Shown: piece by piece, positions 13,252 through 64,000 of the stretch | How the letters are laid out: each line of letters opens with the position of its first letter | Numbering within the stretch: the first letter of the stretch is position 1 | Origin: Eonycteris spelaea | Lineage: Eukaryota; Chordata; Mammalia; Chiroptera; Pteropodidae | Reading direction: 5' to 3' | Assembly: GCA_003508835.1 (NCBI GenBank) | Contig: PUFA01000006.1 | Span: 8,246,001 to 8,310,000, forward strand | Length of the DNA: 64,000 nt | Position numbers and translations under genes: made by a program | The notes under the pieces: model-generated | The model's database searches: none | The model's input: only the letters and a program-made list of their open reading frames with translations | What the model was told of the DNA's origin: nothing

Positions 13252-13468
13252 GGATTGGGAAACTATGGCTCATGGGCCCAATCCACCACTGCCCCTCCCC
13301 TCACATGGTTTTGTTTTATTAGAACAGAGCCATGGTCACTTATTTAAGTGCTGATTATGGTGGCTTTTGCTCTTACAATGGTATCATTAAACAGTTGTGG
13401 CAGATACTGTATGGTTCTAAAAGGTAAAAATATTTACTATCTGGGCTTTACAGGAAAAGTTGGCTACA
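13252..13468 (+). mobile_element. MER-type DNA transposon remnant
   Basis: The text 'gggaaactatggctcatggg', 'ttttattagaacagagccat', 'gtggcagatactgtatggtt' and 'atatttactatctgggcttt' follows a well known non-autonomous mammalian repeat that describes 'aaactatggcc...gccaaatcc' at its start. I think it is hAT-derived but am not sure of the family number. Confidence 0.6.
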
Positions 13469-13939
13469 TCATGCTGTTTCTGGAACAAGCTCAGACTTTT
13501 TTTCTAATTCTGAGACTCACTTATTCTAAGTCTTTAAGTAGAGGAGGAATTCTCCTTGACTTCTAGTGAGATAACACAAGTTAGGTCTTGAAAATCCACT
13601 TTCTTCTATATTAACAAGAAGTTAAGAGACTCTCTGGTGTGACTTATCTAGAGGAGATTTCAAGAGTCTTGGAGAGGAAGAGAGAATAGCCAGTTTAAAA
13701 GATTGTTGGGTTCTTTTTTAAAAAAAAAGATTGTGGATCTTTAGAATTCTGCGGCCTTCGTGAATGAATGAATATTGTAGGAAAAAAGGTCTGGAAGGAT
13801 ACAGACATCTGGTGGAAGGACAAGTATTTAATGCTTCATTTCTTCTATATTATTTGTATGTGAGTGTATGTGTGTATGTAGTGTAAGTAAGTACTTTTTG
13901 CAATTAAAAAACACAGAAACGTACACAATGGCAGAGATG

Positions 13940-13982
13940 GGGATGGGGAGGGAGGGAAAGAGAGAGAAAGGGAGAAAGAAAG
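13940..13982. repeat. Short GGGA/GAAA purine-rich simple repeat
   Basis: An imperfect run of GGGA, GAGA and GAAA units within otherwise unique sequence. Confidence 0.7.
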
Positions 13983-14369
13983 GCTTTAGAGACTTCTTCC
14001 CCAGTGATGTTTAAGAAAAGGATTTCTAGGATGATGGATGTATCTGTGTTCATAGTGGGATGGTTGACTTAATGACCTCCTTGCCCCTGGTAACCATCCC
14101 ATACAGATGGACTGCCCCAAACTCAAGGTCTATGTTCCTTCTTGGGCAGAGAGCTGGAAGAAACATTCAGAATAGAGTAAGAATTACAAATTTCTGTAGA
14201 AGCAAATGAATTGCATAGTTGTGTTGCAATTCTGTTTCCATTTTTCAGGAAGCTAGTATGGCTAGTATGGAGACTTAATTGTGGATGTCAGAAAGTAATC
14301 CTGGATTATTTCAGCTTTTTCCAGAATGGTTGGAAGATATAAAGACATGGTTGTGCTTTGTCTTATTTT

Positions 14370-15300
14370 TTTTTAAAAGAGTAATATAGGAGTATTGTGA
14401 AACATTCAAACAATACAGATACATATAAAATAAAAAGTGAGAGATCTCCTTTCCAATCACTCTTTCCAGAGGTAATAACTGCATATAATTTGAGGTCAGA
14501 ACATATGTAAATACGTCGTTTTTCATTCATATTCATATATATATATATTTTGAACAAAATGGCATCATTCTACATATAGGAATGCATTTTCATTTTCACT
14601 TAACATTATGAGCCACAAGGAATATATAGGTACATTTAGATTCATTTTATTCTTTTTAATGGCTGAATAATATTCCACTGCGTGTCTCATAATTTATACA
14701 ATAAATTCTCCACTTATGGACACATCAGTTGGTCCCCTCCTTTTGCCATTGCAGTGCTACAGTGAATATCTCTGCATACAAATATTTGTGTATTTATACA
14801 TATATTTGTTTAGGACACATATAAAAAGTTATATACATTTAATTTTCATAGATATCCAATTGTCCTCTATAAAAAGGTCATGACCGATTTATAATCTTAC
14901 CAAGAATTTATAGTTTTAGTGTTCCATATTTATCATGTTCTTAATTACCATTGAGGTTGCAGATCTTTTCATGTTTATTTGCTATTTGTATTTCTTCTTT
15001 TGTGAATTGCATGTCCTTAACCTTTGGCCATTAAAAAGTCATGTTATCTTTCCTCCACTGATTTTTAAGAATGCCTTTTAAGTTACAGACATTAACTATT
15101 TCATATATTGAAATAGTTAATTTATATTTGTTTAATTTATATTTATGTTTGAACATTATGATGACTTTCACCATATAGACTTTATGTAGCCAAATTGTCA
15201 ATCTTTTGCTATACTGTTTCTAGGTTTCCTGTCATACTTAGAAACACATGTCCCTTCCAAAGGTGATCAAATTATTCTTTTTTCTACCATTGTTTTGATG
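14370..15300 (-). mobile_element. Old L1-type LINE fragment, antisense
   Basis: The plus strand contains the antisense L1 blocks 'aatggctgaataatattcca', 'cttatggacacatcagttgg', 'tgccattgcagtgctacagt' and 'cagaggtaataactgcatat'. All are in the order expected for an antisense L1M 3' region, with heavy divergence and internal TA runs. The right boundary is unclear. Confidence 0.6.
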
Positions 15301-15336
15301 TCTTTAATCTTCACTCTTATAAATTTAACTCACTCG

Positions 15337-43111
<27,775 letters not shown>

Positions 43112-43255
43112 CGTCATGCACTCTCTGCCACTTGCCAGGGAACTTTTTTTGATGGGCTCCTTTATTTTTTTCTACTCTTTTGACATGCACTCTTGATAGA
43201 TGCTTAATTCAGAATAAAACTGAATATGAATAAATTGAACTCTCTGGTTTGAGTC
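43112..43255 (+). terminator. PSMB2 3' UTR and tandem polyadenylation signals
   Basis: A short 3' UTR follows the stop. Two AATAAA hexamers lie at 43,213-43,218 and 43,229-43,234, with GT-rich text ('ctctctggtttgagtctcag') just after. Cleavage is therefore expected at about 43,240-43,255. Exact cleavage is inferred. Confidence 0.85.
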
Positions 43256-43484
43256 TCAGTTTACCTGACATCACCTCAGGAGGGAAATGGAGGGAGGATT
43301 ATCTGGCAGGATTGTCTTCTGTCGCCTTTTCTTCAGTCATGCTCTAATTGTCCTTGAGCTGCCCACAGCCCTACATTCTGTTTCACCACCCAGCTTTCTT
43401 CCTATCCAGCTCTTTCCTAAAGCTAGCTTGTTCGTGTCTAATTCCTGCTAAAGCAATGGTTCTTTTTGCCTCTAAGCTTAAAAA

Positions 43485-43690
43485 TTTTTAAATTAATGTG
43501 AATAGGTAATACATGCACTGAGTGAAAACTGTAAACAGTACAAAGATACATGGTAAGAAATGTTTCTCGTTCCTATAATTTGATCACCTGCTGCCCTTCC
43601 CAGAGAGAACTTCAGCTACTAATTTGTTATTTGTCCTTTAAAAGATATGCTATTCATGTATAAAATGTGCATGTGTGTATACACACACGT
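43485..43690 (+). mobile_element. Old L1-type fragment
   Basis: 'aataggtaatacatgcactg', 'aaactgtaaacagtacaaag' and 'cagagagaacttcagctact' resemble the 3' untranslated region of old L1 subfamilies. It ends in a short (TG)/(AC) patch. Confidence 0.45.
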
Positions 43691-43794
43691 CGCCTTTTGA
43701 AAATAAGGCTGCACTCACTTGCAGATTCCAGCTGAGTAGGTTTGGGACACAAGAATATTTTTTCAAGGTTCCCAAGTAATTCTTATCTTCAGCC

Positions 43795-43965
43795 ATGATG
43801 GAGAACCACTGGATTGAAGTTTCTTTGGGGCACTGGCGCTCACATACATCCCAATCCCCTGGAGAGCTTACTGGAACGCGGCCTGCTGGGTCCTACCTAC
43901 CGCTGTAGTTTCTAGGTGTTTGAGGTGTGGCCTGAGATTTTGCATTTCTGACATTTCCAATTGTA
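43795..43965 (-). mobile_element. MER5-type DNA transposon remnant
   Basis: It begins 'gagaaccactggattgaagt', continues 'caatcccctggagagcttac' and 'ctgctgggtcctacctaccg', and ends 'cctgagattttgcatttctg'. This is the MER5 text in diverged form. Orientation is tentative because the element is nearly symmetric. Confidence 0.65.
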
Positions 43966-44569
43966 AGGTAAGCCCACTTTATCCAGTTCTGTACTATTAA
44001 TGACACACAAAGATAGGTTGTCAGTTTATCTGAAGTGAAATATCTCTTTAGGATATTACCTACAGATCAGAACATTTGTATTAACAGTATTGATCAGATT
44101 TTAATCTCATACACTATTTAACACCCAATGGTAAATGCTTTACACCATAAGAAAAAAGTTACTCATTGGGTAAATGGGAGGAAAGAGATGATTCATATGA
44201 CCACAGCTGGTTCAACCTCCAGTACCACTATAAATATGTGTAGGTTTGGGCTAGATTCCTAAACCTCTTTCTAAGGCATCTATTTTTTGAAGCCCCACAC
44301 GTGATTCTGATAACTGGTCCAGTTGAGTACCACTACTAAGCATAGGCAGTCCTGCTTTATGATTTTCCCATCTGAAAAATGGTCAAAACTGCACCTTTCC
44401 CATGGGGGTGGTTATGAGGATTCTATGAGGTAATACAGAACAGTGCCTGGGATGCATAAGTGCTCAGTAAATATATCATCATTGGTAAACATGTTATTCT
44501 GCATCTGGGCCTCCCCAGGAATGAAATGGTTCTCTGCCTTTGAACGTAAGTGTCCCCAGGACAATCTAG

Positions 44570-45520
44570 GCAAGCCCAGCAGCCCACTCTGACTCCCAGT
44601 GTCTATTCTCTAACCCAGATCTCTTTCCTGAGCCTCAGATCAACTTATTCCTAAGTATCTCATCTTCCGGCCATAGGGACATCAAACTCAACATGTCTGA
44701 CACCGAGCCTTACCATCTGCCACGCTCTGGACCTCTACAGTATTCCATGTTAGAATATCAGAGCCACCTGGCTCCCAAGTACCCAAGCCAGAAACCTAGG
44801 TATCATTTATTTTTAATAAATGTGTTTTGGAAAAAATTTGGTTTTACAGAAAAGTTGTAAAGATAATGGAGTTTCCTTATACCCCTCACCTGGTTTTCCC
44901 GTATATTAACCTCTTACATAGCCACACTACATTTTTCAAAACTGAGAAACTAACATTGTTTGGTACATTAGTATTAACTAAACTCCAGCTTTTATTCAAG
45001 TTTCACCAGTTTTCCACTATGTCTGTTCTGTTCTGGGATACCACATTGCATTTAGGTAGGCATCATTTTTGATGCCATCTTTCTCTACCTTCACATAGTC
45101 ACCAAGTTCTGGTGGTTTCACTTCTTAAATCTCTTTTCATAATCTCCATTCCTATTATTCTGATTTATCCCCCATTATTTCTTTCTTGGACTTTTAATAG
45201 CTTCCTAATTTCCCAACTTTTAATCTCTTCCCTCCCTGGCCCTTTCTCTTTACAAGACAACTTGATCATCCTTAAAACTCTCCTCACTTAAAACTTTCTG
45301 ATGGTTTCTCATTGCTTATAAAGTCTAATTCTTTGGTTTCACATGCTAGATATTTCATAGTCCTCTTCCACCCTAGCTCCCCAATTTCCCTTTTCCCTTC
45401 ACCTCAAAAAGCTCATGATCCAACTGAATTTATATGGCTTCAGCCATCATTTATGACTTCACACTTACGTGCATTGCTTCCTAGAACTCCCTTCCTAGAT
45501 ATGTATATGTGTGTTTGAGT
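44570..45520 (+). mobile_element. LINE-2 fragment, sense, with a nested old L1-like piece
   Basis: 'gacatcaaactcaacatgtc' is the L2 reverse-transcriptase-tail phrase, and 'cttcctaatttcccaacttt', 'ctcattgcttataaagtcta' and 'gctagatatttcatagtcct' follow the sense L2 3' half. At 44,820-45,070 an unrelated block ('cagaaaagttgtaaagataa', 'ctaaactccagcttttattc') interrupts it and resembles an antisense L1 3' segment. Confidence 0.6.
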
Positions 45521-46794
45521 CATGATGCAGTGCACTGATACTTTCTAATGCTTTTTTCTACCAGATTTTGTTTAATGCCAGCTGTGACCTAAATTGATTT
45601 CCTAAAGTTTGAAAAACACTGAATACACTGATACTATAACACTCCTGGCCAAACACTACTCAGAGTGGTCTTCTAATTGGTTTTTATCTGCTTTCAGGTT
45701 ATTAAGACACAGAAAACAATTTATTCCTCCCAGGCTCGGGGTGAGAGGGAATAGAAGAGAGCAATTCTTTTGCCTCAGAGTAGGGAATCTCAGCTCTGAC
45801 CAGTAAAGATGTTAAGGAGGCTGACAAGGAACCTCTAAGAGATGGAAGAGGGCGCTGAAGTAGCTTGAGAAGCTCTCTGCATGGCCAGTTGAGCAACAGT
45901 GGCTGACCCTGCTCTGCCTGAACCCTGGTTCATGCCTAAAGCCCAGCGTCCTTCCTCTTTTGTCTCCTTGCCTAGGTTCTTTGGCTAAAGCAGCGGCTGT
46001 GCCTAAGCAGGAGGAAGAGGGACATTGTCAGGATCCTTTCTAAATATCTGCTGCTCGTCTAGTTCCTGTCTGTTTGTAAGTACGTACGTGTTTGAGAGGA
46101 GAAAGGCCTGCAGCTCAGCCTCACCTTCTCGAGGTTTGAGGGAAGGAAGGTTTTCAAAGGCTGCGCTTACCTTATTTCTCCTGGAGCACTATGATTGTTA
46201 AAAATGGGAAAGTCTGTTTTTAATGAGTATAAACTGCAAAAATCATATTACCCAGCCTAATACGCTCCATTTAATTTGCAGCTACTGGCTTTGCAAAAAA
46301 GAAGCCATGCAAATTACCTGTGTGTACTTTTTCTTTATCATCTACTTTTCATTAGGACTAAACCTAGGTAGTCAGAGGGTACAACACTATTTTGCTATAG
46401 GGGGAAAACCTTATTGAGAAAATTAAATGCTGAGACCTCATTAGAAGCTTCTTATACCACTGACAGTATCCACACTATACTCTTGCCTCTGTGCTATTAT
46501 GATCCTGTCCTTATACTAGAGCAGAACCTTGAGGCCTGAAAGGCTGGGAGGATCTGCTTCCCATCGCTGGGCTCAGGCCTGTGAGCCTCTGCAGGAGCCA
46601 TGGGTGCAGTGGAAATGAAGGGATGGGTGAATCAGATCTGTGTGAATACTACTCTGTGACCTTTGGTAAGTTCTCTGAGCCATAATTTTCTTATCTCTAG
46701 TATAGGACTTGGTAAGGACTGCATGGTCATCTTAGGGAAAGTTGTCTAGCACTGAGAAACTAGATCATGATAAACTAGTTTCTTCCTTGTTCAC

Positions 46795-46915
46795 CTTAGA
46801 GCTATTTACACCCATTTGTTGATTTGTTACTCTGTGCTGGGCATTATTTAAATGCTATATGTCTGTTATCTCTAATCCCCTCAACTCTCCATAATCTACA
46901 ATAATTTTAGTAGTT
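46795..46915 (+). mobile_element. MIR SINE fragment
   Basis: 'ttactctgtgctgggcatta' and 'ctaatcccctcaactctcca' fit the MIR core. Confidence 0.5.
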
Positions 46916-47099
46916 GAATGTCTCTTGCCAGGCCCAAAGCTCTGGTTAAAGTAGAGCATACTTCCAGGCTTTCCTCTATTCCTCCTTTCATATGAGTGGG
47001 TTGAGGTAGTGAAGCTTCTTGGGAAAAGAAATCAGAACTTTAGTCCTTTACCCTGGGAGATGATGCCTAGATCCCATGTTCACTTAACTTCTGTAGAAT

Positions 47100-48120
47100 G
47101 TTCAATATCTGTCTCTGCCAGCACACCTGCACAGGACTGGGGGAAGAGCATTCTGGGTAAAGAGAAAAGTGAGTGCAATGGCCCTGAGACAAAATAAAGT
47201 GGTAATTTGAGGAACAGAAATGAAACCAGTATAGCTGGAGTAAAGAGAGTATGAAGAGAATACTTTAAGATATGGTTGAAGAAGTAGGTAAAGTTCAGAT
47301 CCTTGCAGGGCCTTAGTTGGAAAGTGCGCCATGGAAACAGAAACCAGCTGGAAGACTTGCAGTGGTCCAGAGGATTAGGGTGGTGGCAGAGGCGATAGAA
47401 GACGAAGTTTCTGATGGATTGGGTATAAGGACAGAATCAATATGACTTCTGGCTTGAGCAACTGGGTAGTAGAGGGCGGTGCCATTTACTGAGAAAGGAA
47501 GTGTGGGGGAGGTCAAGATTTGAGTGCTTGATTCAAGTACTCCATTTTGGACATAAGTTTGAGATGCCTGTTAGATAATCAGTGGAGACATCAGGCCAAC
47601 AGTTGTACATTTAAACCTGGAGTTTAGTGAGAAGGCCCCAAGGAAGGCCAGCAGTTAGAGGCCAAGTGGAGAAGGAGCCAGAGTTAGAACCAGTGAGATC
47701 AGGAAACCAAAAGTTGGGAGTCACAGAGAAGAGAGTGTTTCAGAAAAGAGCAAGTGGCCAACAATGCAAATTCTGCTAAGTTCAGAAAAAAGGCCTTTGG
47801 ATTTGTCATTGTGGCCACTGATGACCTTGCCGAGTGGATTTCCATAGACTGGTAGGGATAGGAGCCAGTTTGAAGTGGGTTGAAGAGTAAATTGGAGGTG
47901 AGGAAGAGTTAAGGGTGTAACAATCTTTCAAAAACTTAAACTGTAAGGGAAATAAATGGGGAAAGGATTTTGTTTTGTAAAATAAGACCCTAGAATATGT
48001 GTGCTTTGGGGGATGATTTAGTAGACTGTTTAGTAAGAAGGTGGGACTGATGGTACAGGAAAGAAAAGATGCCTCAAGAGTGAAATCCACTAGAAGAGAG
48101 TGCTGGATTAGTGTTGGTTT
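47100..48120 (-). mobile_element. LINE-2 ORF2 remnant, antisense
   Basis: Translating the minus strand gives recognisable L2 (CR1-clade) ORF2 text. At 47,313-47,516 it reads 'LPFSVNGTALYYPVAQARSH', the conserved 'P.SVNGT...PVAQARNLGV' motif. At 47,102-47,332 it reads 'LFCLRAIALTFLFTQNALPP', the conserved C-terminal motif. Near 47,806-47,900 there is the eroded 'AP..TSLWKSTRQGHQWP' equivalent of the reverse-transcriptase segment. Stops and shifts separate the pieces; it is inactive. Confidence 0.75.
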
Positions 48121-48296
48121 AAGACACACACGCATACACACAGTCACCATCATTTACACACACACAAAAACCTACCACCAATGGTAACACATCACATAGG
48201 GCTAACAGACTGACACATTCACACACTGGCCCACCAATCACAATAATACACATATACATACAAGAGTCACTCACACACACACACATACACACAACT
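48121..48296. repeat. Degenerate CA-rich tract
   Basis: Long imperfect CA/CACA sequence with interspersed unique bases. It lies just beyond the TFAP2E polyadenylation signal. Confidence 0.85.
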
Positions 48297-48479
48297 AAAA
48301 GCCACACTGAACAAGCCAGATAGACCCACCATCTGCACAGCACCCCCTCTCACACAGGTGCCCACAGCCCCCTCCTATGATTCTGCCTTAGAGGTTCCTG
48401 ACCACTCCAAACCTTCCTAATTCCCAGGGCCTCTTGGGCGATGAATCCAGGCCTGGGCTGAAGAAGGACAGGGAGGGCT

Positions 48480-49401
48480 TCACATCTAATGAAAAGGTTT
48501 TATTAAGAGAAGTGAGAAAGCAGTCTGAGCATTGAGGAAGGTACATCAACTGCGGGGTCAAGAGAAATAACAGCAAGTACAAAATCTCAGCGACAACATC
48601 AGGGTCCCTGACATCTTTTTTCCCTCCCACCCCCAACCAGCCCTTGGTGGGCAAAAATACCCTCTCCATCCCGGTCCAGCTGGACATCTTGGTGCATGAG
48701 CAGAAAACAGTGCAACAAGAGTCCTCAGCTCATTGAGAGAAATAAGTTGCGCCAGACATTTTTAAGCTTTCGAATTTAATTATAACACACATAAATAAAT
48801 AGGACAGACAGTAACAGGACTGTGAAGTGCAGCCCGGATTCAAGTTCTGAAATTTGTGCTTTGTCTTTGTTCCTTGAGGGCCCCTTCCGCCTACTTTTCA
48901 AAGAGTGGGAGGGGTTCAAAGAGCCCACTGGGGCTTCCTACTAGCACCCCTCTTCTCGGGGTAGGAGATTCTAGGATGAAGGGCACCAACTCCTCAGTAG
49001 CACCTCTGGTTTTTGAAGTTTTTCTCCTGCCATCACTAAAACCAGAAGGCCTTGGACCCTCAGGGCATCCACCACTGCCCAAGCACCCTAACGGGCAGAG
49101 CTCAGCCCCAGGAACCAGGCTCTTCCATGCCAGTTTCCCGTCTGAGCACTTCTCAGCAATCCAGGGTCAGAAAATTGTATACATGAGGCAGACACCTGGG
49201 CCCTTATCAATAAACCATCATAGAGAGGCCGCCCCCACCTTTCTAAACCAGATCTTAACTGAGGGGTTTCCGGACAAATGTTCTCTTTCTGGCCTGACTC
49301 CAACCCCATCCTTCAATCCTTTCCGACTTAGCTGCCCCCAAGAGATATATGACCTCATTTCATGGCCTTGGGAGCCCTTTAAAAATGGGGCAGGGAAGGG
49401 G
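48480..49401 (-). terminator. TFAP2E 3' UTR with polyadenylation signals
   Basis: Downstream of the TFAP2E stop, an AATAAA on the minus strand lies at 48,504-48,499, about 900 bases after the stop. A variant ATTAAA lies nearer, at 48,780-48,775. Either could define the transcript end; the canonical one is preferred. The plus strand here has a 204-codon open frame (48,856-49,470) that I regard as fortuitous. Confidence 0.65.
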
Positions 49402-63696
<14,295 letters not shown>

Positions 63697-64000
63697 CTGC
63701 AAATAGGAGCGGGGTGGTAAGGGCGCCCGTGGATCTAGTCTCCTGTCGCTTCCCAAGCCCTTACTGTCCCTGGTCTCTGTCCTGTCTGCTCCACCCAACG
63801 CGCACCACCGTCGCTTAGGGCGGCAACGGGCGGGACTAGGATTCGCCGAGGCTCAGCACCTTCTGTGCAGCCGATCTGGGCCCTGGGTACCTCACCGTAG
63901 AGTAAGGGAATTTTAAATCGTAAACAGGCAACTCCTCTGCCTCTCTTCGCTCCAGACACAGGCTGCCCCAACAGCCCGGGACTGGGCACAGATGCCCTAC
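63697..64000 (-). other. TFAP2E intron 2 (partial)
   Basis: Moderately CpG-rich sequence upstream of exon 3 on the minus strand. The minus-strand open frame at 63,735-63,989 has no resemblance to the AP-2 activation domain, so exon 2 is taken to lie beyond the window. Confidence 0.7.

Larger units (their letters stand above)
43256..48480. other. Interval between convergent PSMB2 and TFAP2E 3' ends
   Basis: About 5.2 kb without any supported gene. It is composed largely of L1, MER5 and LINE-2 fragments (listed separately) and ends in a CA-rich tract at 48,121-48,296. The interval 45,530-46,800 shows nothing recognisable. Confidence 0.8.

Noticed and set aside
48119..48343. Cys/Val-rich minus-strand open frame suggestive of a secreted peptide
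   Set aside because: It is a translation of a degenerate CA repeat, which yields alternating Cys, Val and Ser residues artefactually.
63735..63989. Possible TFAP2E exon 2 at the right edge
   Set aside because: The translation shows no Pro/Tyr-rich AP-2 activation motif and no acceptor/donor pair fits the phase-0 join to exon 3.

Overview
This window is nuclear DNA from a placental mammal. It holds one complete gene and most of the coding part of a second. Both have GT-AG introns, CpG-rich promoter or intragenic sequence, and a background of old interspersed repeats (L1, LINE-2, MIR, MER5-like). I saw no primate Alu and no obvious carnivore, equid or ruminant lineage SINE. An antisense L1 3' end near 4.0-4.5 kb is of a type I associate with laurasiatherian genomes such as bats and horses. 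The species is therefore open: non-primate, non-rodent, possibly laurasiatherian.

Layout. 1-15,330 is intergenic sequence upstream of PSMB2 with decayed repeats and a 275-base GA-rich satellite. At 15,337-15,691, just upstream of and divergent from PSMB2, lies an unidentified minus-strand segment that looks like the 3' end of a processed transcript: an open frame, then AATAAA, then a 23-base A tract. PSMB2 (20S proteasome subunit beta type-2, beta-4) runs on the plus strand from its CpG-rich promoter. It has six coding exons between 15,832 and 43,111, all reading frames join exactly to 201 codons, and tandem AATAAA signals follow at 43,213 and 43,229. Intron 3 is 16.7 kb and carries several local duplications and a 151-base palindrome.

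The 43.25-48.5 kb interval separates two convergent genes and is mostly LINE-2, L1 and MER5 debris. TFAP2E (transcription factor AP-2 epsilon) lies on the minus strand. Its exons 3-7 are at 63,696 down to 49,402 and encode 272 C-terminal residues, including the whole basic/helix-span-helix DNA-binding and dimerisation region. Exons 1-2 and the promoter lie beyond the right edge. The 9.8 kb intron 3 contains a clear CpG island at about 61.3-61.7 kb.

The two genes are unrelated in function (proteasome core subunit; developmental transcription factor) and share only a convergent arrangement that I recall from human 1p34. I found no tRNA, rRNA, CRISPR, operon or microbial system. I do not see evidence of a new biological system here. 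The most interesting unexplained items are the divergent polyadenylated segment at the PSMB2 promoter, the long palindrome in PSMB2 intron 3, an exact 51-base direct repeat, and the intragenic CpG island of TFAP2E.
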